From assembly GCA_052387695.1 (NCBI GenBank), contig JBQTIX010000041.1, positions 13,395 through 77,394 of the forward strand: DNA of 64,000 nt. The letters run 5' to 3'. This document shows positions 51,834 to 59,718 of the stretch, in pieces (the stretch's first letter is position 1; each line of letters opens with the position of its first letter). This stretch comes from Panacagrimonas sp052387695 (GTDB lineage: Bacteria > Pseudomonadota > Gammaproteobacteria > Nevskiales > Nevskiaceae). Under the pieces are notes generated by a model. It did not search any database. It saw only the letters and a program-made list of their open reading frames with translations, and was not told where the DNA came from. The position numbers and the translations under genes were made by a program.

Positions 51834-54786
51834 CCCGCAGCAGAATCCCGAGCATGACCTGGAAACAAGCCATACAAGCTTGGCGCCAACTGGCGCCGGA
51901 GCAGCGTCAGCAGCAGATGCTTGCGCGCAGCCCCTTGCAAACCTGGCAGAGCATGGCCTTCGAGCGCGAACCGGTGAGCCTGGATCGACTGAAGGCGCAA
52001 CACGCGCGGCTGACGCAACCCAGCCCCGATTCCACACCGCGCTCGGAGAGCTGAACTACGCGGACCTGAGCGAGCGGCTGTCCGAGCCGCTGCTGAGGCT
52101 CGACCACCGTATCCGCCTCGGCGAGTTCGAAACGCGAGCGCTCGACGAATCCCTTCTGCTGGAATTTCATTCGCTACTCGCGAGCGAGCTTTTCCCGGAC
52201 GAGGCCGGACGTTTCCGCACCTCGCAAAATCAGATTCGCGAACACGTTCCGCCCGCGCCCGCGCAGGTTCCCGTCCGGATTCGGGACTACGTGCGCAATC
52301 TCGCCGAGCGCATCGCGCACCTCAGCGGAGACGCCGACGATCTTCTGCTGGAATTGCTGGCCTACGCAGAAGGCGAGTTGCTCTCCATCCATCCGTTCCC
52401 GGATTTGAACGGCCGTATCAGCCGCCTGTGGCTGCTGGAACTCCTGCGACGTTTGCAGTTGCCGACCGTGGATCTGGTTCCGATAGGGGAGCCTTTCCGG
52501 AATCGCTATTTCGAGGCGCTCGCCGCCGCCGACCGGCGCAACTTGAGGCCGCTCATGGAGCTCTGGAAGGAACGTCTGGTCCAGCCGCTGCACGTCAACG
52601 AAATCCCACTGCCCGGATGCACGCCGACTCCGCTCGCGTCCTACCTCAAGGCACTGGCTGTGCTACGGCTGGTCGCAGAAGCCGGCCCCGATGACGGCGG
52701 CGACCCGGATGCCACCGGCTTCTGGCGCAACGATGTCTTCGTGCTGCGTACGCGGCTGACGGCAGACGAGTTGCGCAGGTTTTTTCTGGAGCGGTATCGG
52801 CCGACGCCGCTGGTAGCGCCGTGGAATGGCGGCAGCGGTTTCTACCCCAAGGACAACCGGCTAGGAATCCAGTCGCTCGTCGCATCGCAGTCCGCACGAT
52901 TCGACCACTACAGACAGGCGATCTCGGCAGCGCAACAAGCGGTGATTCGTTTCGGCTTGAAAGAGAGCCCGAAGCTGGAAGAAAAAGCCAAGTTCCTTCA
53001 GGCACTACGCAACATCGCGCCGGAACCACTGCTGCGCTGGATGGACGCGGCGGTGATCCTGTCAGGCGACGATCCGCGCTATCCGCCACTGCTCGGCACG
53101 GGTGGCAACGACGGTCGCCTGGATTTCACCAACAACTTTATGCAGCGGCTCTCCGAATTGTTGGACGTCGCTTCTGGAAGCCCCCGGCCCGGCAGCGAAG
53201 GCAGCCTCGACTCGGCGATATTCGGATTGGCCGCCACGGCACAGTCTGATCGCGCCATCGGTCAGTTTTCTCCCGGAGCCGCAGGAGGCCCTAATGCCTC
53301 GTCTGCGTTCGAGGGCGATGCCAGCATCAATGCTTGGGACTTCGTGCTGATGCTGGAGGGTGCTGTTCTGTTTGGCGCATCAACTGCGCGTCGGCTGGAG
53401 TCAAGTGATCCAGCCATCCTCGCCGCGCCCTTCACCGTGCGAAGCCGCGCTGGAACCGTCGGCTCGGCGAGCGCGAACGATGACGGCGACGCCCGCGGCG
53501 AAATCTGGATGCCGCTCTGGTCCAGTGCCTTCAGCATCGACGAACTGCGTTGTCTGCTGACCGAAGGACGCGCCGCGCTCAACGGCAAGTCAACCCGCGA
53601 TGGCCTCGACTTCGCCCGCGCCGTAGCGCAACTGGGAGTGGATCGCGGCATCGAAGCCTTTCAGCGCTATGGCTTCTTGATGCGATCCGGCAAAGCCTTC
53701 CTTGCCACGCCGCTCAGTCGCGTTCCTGTGCGGCGCAATCCCGACGCCGATCTCATCAACGAACTGGAACGACGCAACTGGCTGGCCTCGGTTCAACGCT
53801 ACGCCAGGGACGACAACGCACCCAACGCTTTCCGATCGGCCGCGCGACAACTCGACACCGCTCTTTTCGCGCTGACCCAGCAGGCCAGCCGCCTCACACT
53901 GCAAACCGTTCTACGGCAGCTAGGTCGCATCGAATCGGCTTTGAGCATCAGTCCGAAATCGCAGGAATCGGTCCGCGCACCGATGCCCCGGCTTTCGCCG
54001 GTGTGGGCCATCAAGGCGGGTGGCGAACGGGCCAGCGACTCGCCCGAGTTCCGCATTGCCGCCGCGCTCGCGGGCCTGCATCTAGTCAACGAGAAGAGGC
54101 ATAGTGTTCTGCACGCGCGACGACACCTGGCAAGAGTGGGTGAATTGCTTAACGCAGAGGGTGATCGCGGCTGGGAGCCGACCTCTGCGCTTGCTGTCTG
54201 GGGTGTGGGTCCCTTGGCAGGAAATCTTGCAGCTTTGCTGCATCGGCGCAGGCTGGAAGCTGCCAAACAAGGTGCGGAGGGCGAAACGCTCGCCAGCACC
54301 TGCGGCGCAAGCTGCGATGACCTCGCGGCCTTCCTCGCAAACGACACGGACGACACCCGCATCGCCGAACTATTCGGCGGTCTGGCCTGCGTGGACTTGC
54401 GCGAACTGGAAGACCCGCAAGGCAGCCGCGACCCGATGCTGCCGCCCGCGTTCGCACTGCTGAAAATCTTCTTCACATCGGAAGGTCTGCTGCACGCCTT
54501 GAAGCTCGACTGGCTGCCGGAAGACCGCAAGCTGCGCCTGCCCGCAGAAATCCCGGCGCGGCTGGCTGGCGGTGATGTGCACGCAGCCATCCGGCTCGCC
54601 TGGCAGCGGCTGCGCACGTTCGGCGTGAAGCTGCCCGGCCGCGATCCGCCGCGCGCAACCGGTGCGGACGGCCCGCGCTGGCTCGCCGCGCTGTGCATTC
54701 CCCTGAGCTTTGCTGAAACCGGGCGCCTGATCCGCTCGCTCAATCTCGAAGCAGAAGAACAACCCTCAACCGAATCGCAAGCCTGA
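51823..54786 (+). CDS. csx17: Fic domain-Csx17 (Cas8) fusion, large subunit of type I-G Cascade
   Basis: One uninterrupted frame of 987 residues. Residues about 75-250 are a Fic domain: LLLEFHSLLASELFPDEAGRFRTS, then LLELLAYAEGELLSIHPFPDLNGRISRLW with the Fic motif at 190-201 (catalytic His190, metal Asp194, Asn196, Arg198, Arg201). The first Gly of GNGR is Leu. From about 256 (LHVNEIPLPGCTPTPLASYLKALAVLRL) it is Csx17, the I-G Cas8, of normal length (about 730). ATG 51823 has a perfect aggagg at 6 nt and overlaps cas3. However, codons 1 to about 75 look like the off-frame of a nested gene, so the true N-terminus is uncertain: it may be ATG 51823, a later rare start, or a frameshift. Fic enzymes usually transfer AMP to proteins. 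Confidence 0.9.
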   Translation: MCTDPQQNPEHDLETSHTSLAPTGAGAASAADACAQPLANLAEHGLRARTGEPGSTEGATRAADATQPRFHTALGELNYADLSERLSEPLLRLDHRIRLGEFETRALDESLLLEFHSLLASELFPDEAGRFRTSQNQIREHVPPAPAQVPVRIRDYVRNLAERIAHLSGDADDLLLELLAYAEGELLSIHPFPDLNGRISRLWLLELLRRLQLPTVDLVPIGEPFRNRYFEALAAADRRNLRPLMELWKERLVQPLHVNEIPLPGCTPTPLASYLKALAVLRLVAEAGPDDGGDPDATGFWRNDVFVLRTRLTADELRRFFLERYRPTPLVAPWNGGSGFYPKDNRLGIQSLVASQSARFDHYRQAISAAQQAVIRFGLKESPKLEEKAKFLQALRNIAPEPLLRWMDAAVILSGDDPRYPPLLGTGGNDGRLDFTNNFMQRLSELLDVASGSPRPGSEGSLDSAIFGLAATAQSDRAIGQFSPGAAGGPNASSAFEGDASINAWDFVLMLEGAVLFGASTARRLESSDPAILAAPFTVRSRAGTVGSASANDDGDARGEIWMPLWSSAFSIDELRCLLTEGRAALNGKSTRDGLDFARAVAQLGVDRGIEAFQRYGFLMRSGKAFLATPLSRVPVRRNPDADLINELERRNWLASVQRYARDDNAPNAFRSAARQLDTALFALTQQASRLTLQTVLRQLGRIESALSISPKSQESVRAPMPRLSPVWAIKAGGERASDSPEFRIAAALAGLHLVNEKRHSVLHARRHLARVGELLNAEGDRGWEPTSALAVWGVGPLAGNLAALLHRRRLEAAKQGAEGETLASTCGASCDDLAAFLANDTDDTRIAELFGGLACVDLRELEDPQGSRDPMLPPAFALLKIFFTSEGLLHALKLDWLPEDRKLRLPAEIPARLAGGDVHAAIRLAWQRLRTFGVKLPGRDPPRATGADGPRWLAALCIPLSFAETGRLIRSLNLEAEEQPSTESQA
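51854..52054 (+). CDS. Nested 66-aa frame, candidate Fic inhibitor (antitoxin-like)
   Basis: In the third frame, between cas3 and the Fic domain, MTWKQAIQAWRQLAPEQRQQQ... has protein-like composition and high G/C at third codon positions, unlike the csx17 frame over the same bases. Around residues 33-38 it reads SMAFER, matching S-x3-E of the Fic inhibitory helix (S/T-x3-E-G/N), with Arg in place of Gly/Asn, followed by EPVSLDRL, reminiscent of the class I/II inhibitor context. The stop overlaps the Fic frame. The ribosome site is weak. It could be a separate antitoxin or the displaced N-terminus of the Fic protein. Confidence 0.6.
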   Translation: MTWKQAIQAWRQLAPEQRQQQMLARSPLQTWQSMAFEREPVSLDRLKAQHARLTQPSPDSTPRSES

Positions 54787-54797
54787 AGGAGTCCGCC

Positions 54798-55829
54798 ATG
54801 TCGCTGAACTTTGCCGCTCTAGCCACCACCCCTCGTCTGCTGCTGGAAGCGCACTTGCAACCCTTGCAGGGCACTCGCTTCCAGCCCACTGGCTTCCCCA
54901 ATCTCGGCGCCGCTACTTACGAGGGGCCAAATGGCGAACGGATGCTGCTCGTGGAATCCGCACAGAGCATGGCCAACCGGCTGGAAACGGTCTGCTGGGA
55001 CAAGGTTGCGGATGACTGGGTCGCGCCGCTCAAGGGGTTACCGCTGGTCAAGGTGATCGACAAAAACGGAGCGGCTCTGACCAACACGGTGCTGGAAGCA
55101 CATCGCGTCAATTCGCCGTACATCCTGGAAGGGAAGGACAAGACGGTGTTCAATTTGCTCAAGGGGCAACTGGCGCAAATGGACGAAGGTTCGGTAGACA
55201 TTAGGAAACTCGCGCTGGTGCTATTGAACTTGGATACCAACGCTCTGATTCACGGTGTGTTCCTCGCGAAGCCGGATCTCGCTGGCGGTCGCCTACGGCT
55301 CCCTCGCGTCCTCTCATCCTTTATCGAGGCTGCCGGGGTACGAGAAGCACAAAGCGGCGGCGTGAAAAACGATCACGTGAAACCCGGCAAAGGCGGCGAA
55401 GGACAGACCAGCAGCGAAGGCTTCGGCAACGTTCCCTTCGCCCGCTCAGAGTTCACGTCACCGAAAATCGTCGCTTACTTCAATCTTGATCTGGCCCAGA
55501 TTCGCGCGTTTGGCTTGGGGGATGCGGTCTCGAATCTGCTCGTCGCACTTTCGCTGTTCAAGATTCAGGCGCTGCTGCATGGCGGCTTGCGTCTGCGCAC
55601 GGCCTGCGATCTGGAAACTCAGGACGCTGGGCTGATCGTCAAGCGTCCGAAAGAATTTGAGATGCCCACCCTTGCGGTGCTTGATGCCGCCTTGCCCAGG
55701 CTGATCGCGAGTGTGGCGGACGAACAGAAGTGGCCGGCGGACCGGGTAACAACGATCAAATGGGAAGCCTCCTCCAAGGCGAAGAAGGAGAAGGGCGCAA
55801 AGCCAGAGGACGAGATCGAACCAGCCTGA
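54798..55829 (+). CDS. csb1: Csb1 (Cas7 backbone subunit, GSU0053 family) of type I-G
   Basis: The 343-residue RAMP-fold protein that lines the crRNA in the interference complex. Hallmark Csb1 start LLLEAHLQPLQGTRFQPTGFPNLGAA, then LLVESAQSMANRLETVCWD; later NLDLAQIRAFGL and LLHGGLRLRTACDL. ATG follows aaggag 4 nt before; the gene starts 12 nt after csx17. Several Cas7 copies assemble per crRNA. Confidence 0.94.
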   Translation: MSLNFAALATTPRLLLEAHLQPLQGTRFQPTGFPNLGAATYEGPNGERMLLVESAQSMANRLETVCWDKVADDWVAPLKGLPLVKVIDKNGAALTNTVLEAHRVNSPYILEGKDKTVFNLLKGQLAQMDEGSVDIRKLALVLLNLDTNALIHGVFLAKPDLAGGRLRLPRVLSSFIEAAGVREAQSGGVKNDHVKPGKGGEGQTSSEGFGNVPFARSEFTSPKIVAYFNLDLAQIRAFGLGDAVSNLLVALSLFKIQALLHGGLRLRTACDLETQDAGLIVKRPKEFEMPTLAVLDAALPRLIASVADEQKWPADRVTTIKWEASSKAKKEKGAKPEDEIEPA

Positions 55830-55833
55830 CGCC

Positions 55834-57426
55834 ATGCTCGCCATCGGCTTCACTTTCCCCGCCGGGCGCTACCACGCCACGCCCTGGGGCCGGCATGTCA
55901 ACGAGGCCGACGTCGCCTGGCCGCCGGACGTGTGGCGCATCGTTCGTGCGTTCATCGCCGTCTGGCATCGCAAGCTGGATCACACAAGGTTCCCAATGGA
56001 GCGACTGCACGAACTGCTCGCGCGCCTTGCGGAGTCCGAGCCGCCGCTGTTCCGGCTGCCGGAAGTCGCCATCCATGCGCACACACGGCACTACATGCCG
56101 GGCAAGGGCGACAAGAAGACCTTGGTGTTCGATGCTTTCGCCCGTGTCTCGCAGGATGATCCTCTCGTCGTTGCATGGCCAAACCTAGAACTCAGCGAGG
56201 CGCAGGCCGAACTGCTGGACGCGCTTCTCGAAAATCTCGGCTTCCTGGGTCGCGCCGAATCGTGGGTGGAGGCGCGACGCACGCGCGAGATCACCGGTAT
56301 CAACTGCCGCCCTCTATCCGACGTTTCCGACGCTTCGGAATCGGTGGACGCCGAAACCGGCGAAGTCATTGCCGAGATCGTTCGCCTGCAAACGCCGAGT
56401 GCACCCGCTGTCTACGAAGTCTTCCGGCGCGATCAATTGGCGGCGGCGGGGATCGCCCCTGATGCAAAGCTCAAAGGCGAGCAGCGAAAGCTTGCCATCA
56501 CACTTCCTGCCGATTGGATTGCGGCAGTGAGTGTCGAAACCGGAGAGCTTCAGGCCGCGGGCTGGAGCGCTCCCCCTTGCGCACGTGTCATTCCCTATTT
56601 CCGACCGCTACACGCCTTGCGGACCCTCGCACCCAGGATCGCGAAGCAACAGACTCGCGCCCGGTCAACGGCGCTGCCCACCACTGCGCGCTACGTGGTT
56701 TACGGAAAACCGCTGCCGCGAATCGAAGACACGGTTCGCATCGGCGAAGCCCTGCGAGCAGCGGCTATGGGCCGAGCAAAAAGACTGTTGGGCGAAGGAT
56801 CGCTGCCGGAGGAACTCTCGGGCCACGATCTGGGCGACGACAACCGCCACGGACATGCGTTCTGGCTTCCCGAAGACGCGGATGGCGACGGTGCGATCGA
56901 TCACCTGCTCGTGCATGTGCCTTCGGGCTTCAGCGCGAACACCGTCAAAGTGCTGACCTCGCTCCAATCGCTCAAGCGGGATGAAGGCGAGCCGCTTCGC
57001 CTGATGATCGAAGGGCTCGGCAGCGCAGAACTGTTCGGCGGTATCACGCGCATTGCGCAGGAAGCGCGTGTCTGGCGCAGCGTCACGCCCTATCTCCACC
57101 CCTGGCATCTCAAGAAGCCACAGCTTCGTTCGCTAGAAGCGACACGCGCAGCCGTCAGCGCCCAGTTGAGACGCGAGTGGCAGCTTCGCGACGCTTCACG
57201 TCCCGCTATCGAGCAGGTGGATTTCCTGGAAGAGATCGACGTTTCAATCGGCGGCCGAAAGCTGCGTCCGGTGCACTTCCATCGCTTCCGCCGCAAGCGC
57301 GGTCTGAATCAGCCGGACACGCTGGGGCGCTTCGTCGAACTCCGCTTTGCCGAACCTGTCCGCGGCCCCGTCGCATTGGGCTTCGGATGTCATTTCGGAC
57401 TTGGATTGTTCACGGCAATGGACTGA
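55834..57426 (+). CDS. csb2: Csb2 (Cas5-Cas6-like, GSU0054 family) of type I-G
   Basis: A 530-residue protein that in I-G combines a Cas5-like N-terminal part (MLAIGFTFPAGRYHATPWGRHVNEADVAWPP) and a Cas6-like C-terminal part ending RGPVALGFGCHFGLGLF, the glycine-rich loop of RAMP nucleases. It is expected to cut the pre-crRNA at the hairpin repeat and hold the 5' handle. The catalytic histidine could be in the last third (for example CHFGLG or YLHPWHLKK), not proven. Follows csb1 by 4 nt and ends the effector operon. Confidence 0.92.
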   Translation: MLAIGFTFPAGRYHATPWGRHVNEADVAWPPDVWRIVRAFIAVWHRKLDHTRFPMERLHELLARLAESEPPLFRLPEVAIHAHTRHYMPGKGDKKTLVFDAFARVSQDDPLVVAWPNLELSEAQAELLDALLENLGFLGRAESWVEARRTREITGINCRPLSDVSDASESVDAETGEVIAEIVRLQTPSAPAVYEVFRRDQLAAAGIAPDAKLKGEQRKLAITLPADWIAAVSVETGELQAAGWSAPPCARVIPYFRPLHALRTLAPRIAKQQTRARSTALPTTARYVVYGKPLPRIEDTVRIGEALRAAAMGRAKRLLGEGSLPEELSGHDLGDDNRHGHAFWLPEDADGDGAIDHLLVHVPSGFSANTVKVLTSLQSLKRDEGEPLRLMIEGLGSAELFGGITRIAQEARVWRSVTPYLHPWHLKKPQLRSLEATRAAVSAQLRREWQLRDASRPAIEQVDFLEEIDVSIGGRKLRPVHFHRFRRKRGLNQPDTLGRFVELRFAEPVRGPVALGFGCHFGLGLFTAMD

Positions 57427-57480
57427 GCATCCGATAGCGCTTCGCTCCGGCGTCACAAAGCGCAACGGGCTCGCTGTAAC

Positions 57481-57903
57481 TCACGCACTATCCGCCGAGT
57501 CTCTCTCTGCTTGCTGCACCACCCACTCCGCCGGAGTCATCACCACAACGCCAGCGCTCGCCGGAAAGTGCTTGGCGTTTCCCGTAATCACCAGGCAGCC
57601 GGCGTGCCGGGCCAACGCGATGAACGGAGCGTCGCTTGGGTCGGGAAGGCTGGCGCTGTTGACCGGTGCTGGATCGAGCAACAGTCCCAGTGCCTCGAAA
57701 TTATCGAACAGGCGGCTGATCCATTCCGTTTTGAAGCCGAAGTGCGCTCTGGTCAGCACGTCGCGGTATTCGGAAATGACTTCCGCGCTGAGCACCGGTT
57801 GCAGTTCCAAGCTTTCAACAGCGGCCAGAACCTTCGCGGGTGTGCCGGACGGATTGATGCCTGCAGCAACCAGGACGTTGGTGTCAATGACCGCCTGCTT
57901 CAC
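57481..57903 (-). CDS. PIN-domain toxin (VapC-like)
   Basis: A 140-residue predicted ribonuclease toxin of the PIN family with acid residues in VIDTNVLVAA (Asp7), ISEYRDVL (Glu about 45) and DPSDAPFIALA (Asp). Start MKQAVIDTNVLV overlaps the end of the Phd-like antitoxin gene by 20 nt, the usual coupling. It is on the strand opposite to the cas genes, just after csb2. Confidence 0.9.
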   Translation of the reverse strand: MKQAVIDTNVLVAAGINPSGTPAKVLAAVESLELQPVLSAEVISEYRDVLTRAHFGFKTEWISRLFDNFEALGLLLDPAPVNSASLPDPSDAPFIALARHAGCLVITGNAKHFPASAGVVVMTPAEWVVQQAERDSADSA

Positions 57904-58189
57904 GCTTGCGCCTCTCCTGGCGCGCTGCCGCTATCTCAGCGTTGATCTCGTCCAGTGTCATCTTGTCGAGACCGGTCTCGACGGCGTGTCGCTGCATCGC
58001 CCTCAACGCGGCGCCGAACCGGGCCGCGCGCAACGCCCGCAGATTGCCCTCGACTTCCGCAGGCTCGGTCGGCGCCATGATGGCGAACGGCTTGCCATTG
58101 CGGGTGATGACGATCTCCTGGCCAGCGGCGAGCTTTTCCCACACCTTGCCCGATTCGGCGCGCAATTCGCGAACGGTGACGAAGTCCAT
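57884..58189 (-). CDS. Phd/YefM-family antitoxin
   Basis: A 101-residue antitoxin: Phd/YefM N-terminal DNA-binding domain (MDFVTVRELRAESGKVWEKLAAGQEIVITRNGKPFAIM) and a helical C-terminal tail rich in R, A and E that would cover the PIN toxin. The ATG at 58189 matches the family start; the longer upstream frame looks non-coding. Autoregulation of the pair is typical. Confidence 0.9.
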   Translation of the reverse strand: MDFVTVRELRAESGKVWEKLAAGQEIVITRNGKPFAIMAPTEPAEVEGNLRALRAARFGAALRAMQRHAVETGLDKMTLDEINAEIAAARQERRKREAGGH

Positions 58190-58263
58190 GACAGCTTCCG
58201 GTACAGAAAACGGTACACAATCATAGCCCGTTACAGGGTGGTTCAGGGTGACGGTCTTTGTTT

Positions 58264-59523
58264 CTATTGCACCGGCACCGCCCACAGCCTCTCCCCAAAC
58301 CTCACCCGCTCGCTACCCCCATACAGCACCACGCCGCAGTGAAAGCGCTTGCCCAGCCCGGCTTCCAGGTCACGCAGCCCATTGAAGTGCTTGTCGCCGA
58401 GGCTGCTGGATGCCTTGACCTCGATGCCCACACAGCGGCCGGCGGCGTCTTCGATCACGAAGTCCACTTCCACGCCGCCGGCGCTGCGGTAGTGGTAGAC
58501 CTTCGGCGGCTCGGGCAGGGCGGCGCATTCGCGCCGGAGTTCGCCCAGCACGAAGGTTTCCAGGAGGCCGCCGTAGTGCGGGGCGTCGATCAGCGTCGTG
58601 GCATCCACACCGGATACGGCGCAGGCGAGGCCGCTGTCGAGCAGGTAGGCCTTGGGTGTCTTGATGAGGCGCTTGCCGAGATTGGCGTGCCAGGCCGGTA
58701 GCGGCCGGAACAGGAAGCTGGCTTCCAACAGTGCGAGGTAGCGATGCAGGGTGACTTGCGGCACGCCGGACACGCGGGCCAGTTCGGCCACGTTGGTCAG
58801 ACCGCCGCTGCGCACGGCGAGCAGATTGAGCAGGCGCGGCAGGGCGGTGAGATCGCTGATGTTGGACAGTTCGCGGATGTCGCGCTGGGTGATGGTGGTG
58901 ACGTAGGACTCGAACCAGGCGCGGCGCCGGTCGGCGCGTTTGCGGGTCAGGGCTTCGGGGTATCCGCCGGTGGCGATGAGGGTGGTGAGTTGCGCGGATA
59001 CTTTGGCAGACTCTCCCTCACCCCCGACCCCTCTCCCTGTGGGAGAGGGGAGCAAGGCGGCAGGCTTATTCGCGAATATTTGCTGGATGAATTTCGGTTT
59101 CGCGTGAGCGATTTCGCCTTGGGCGAGCGGGTGCAGCGTGAGCACTTCCATGCGGCCGGCGAGCGATTCTGCCGCGCTGGGTAGCATCAGCACGTCGGCC
59201 GAGCCGGTGAGCAGGAAGCGTCCGGGGCGCCGGTTGCGGTCGACGTTGCGCTTGATGGCGGCGAACAGGCCGGGCGATTTTTGCACTTCGTCGATCACCA
59301 GCAAACGGTCTTCGCCTGCGATGAAGCTGACCGGATCGCGCTCTGCGGCGGCAAGAGCAGTAGGATCGTCGAGCGTGAGATAGCGGCCGGCATGAGCTTT
59401 CGAAAAGGTTTCGGCCAGCATGCTCTTGCCGGTCTGGCGCGCGCCGTTGAGCAGGATCACGGGGGTGTCGCTCAGCGCATCGCGAAGGCGGGATTCGAGC
59501 CAGCGTGGGTGATAATCTTCCAT
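58264..59523 (-). CDS. AAA ATPase with DUF4143 (archaeal-type ATPase fold)
   Basis: A 419-residue protein: Walker A NGARQTGKS (Lys33), Walker B LLVIDEVQKSPG (about 85-96), then the DUF4143 C-terminal domain with VDFVIEDAAGRCVGIEVKASS near 370, a PD-(D/E)xK-like strand pattern. Such ATPases are common in accessory regions and of unknown role. At residues about 157-172 the protein reads LPSPTGRGVGGEGES, which is a dispersed intergenic repeat translated in frame. Start 59523 (MEDYHPRWLE) chosen by family. Confidence 0.88.
   Translation of the reverse strand: MEDYHPRWLESRLRDALSDTPVILLNGARQTGKSMLAETFSKAHAGRYLTLDDPTALAAAERDPVSFIAGEDRLLVIDEVQKSPGLFAAIKRNVDRNRRPGRFLLTGSADVLMLPSAAESLAGRMEVLTLHPLAQGEIAHAKPKFIQQIFANKPAALLPSPTGRGVGGEGESAKVSAQLTTLIATGGYPEALTRKRADRRRAWFESYVTTITQRDIRELSNISDLTALPRLLNLLAVRSGGLTNVAELARVSGVPQVTLHRYLALLEASFLFRPLPAWHANLGKRLIKTPKAYLLDSGLACAVSGVDATTLIDAPHYGGLLETFVLGELRRECAALPEPPKVYHYRSAGGVEVDFVIEDAAGRCVGIEVKASSSLGDKHFNGLRDLEAGLGKRFHCGVVLYGGSERVRFGERLWAVPVQ
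59009..59051. repeat. Dispersed repeat inserted in frame in the DUF4143 ATPase gene
   Basis: gactctccctcacccccgac then ccctctccctgtgggagagg, closely similar to 60898-60945, which is intergenic. The palindromic core is ccctctccc / gggagaggg. Its length keeps the reading frame open. Confidence 0.8.
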
Positions 59524-59595
59524 GATGTGGATGATAATCTTCCACGACACGGATGAATATCAGGGTTCCTGATCTTCTCTCGAACAAGCGCGCCG

Positions 59596-59688
59596 CTGTA
59601 GGAGGGGCGTAAGCCCCGACAGTCACCCGCCGAGCGAGCCTGGCTCCGGAATTCGAGCGGCCGGTCGGGGCTTGCGCCCCTCCTACAG
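59596..59688. repeat. Long inverted repeat between DUF4143 gene and unknown gene
   Basis: Left arm ctgtaggaggggcgtaagcc (to 59620) and right arm ggcttgcgcccctcctacag (from 59669) match over 24 of 25 nt, separated by about 43 nt. It could be a terminator-like hairpin or a MITE-like element; a different relative of the other palindromes. Confidence 0.85.
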
Positions 59689-59718
59689 GTTTGCCAAGCG
59701 AAAACGGCGCGACACCGC

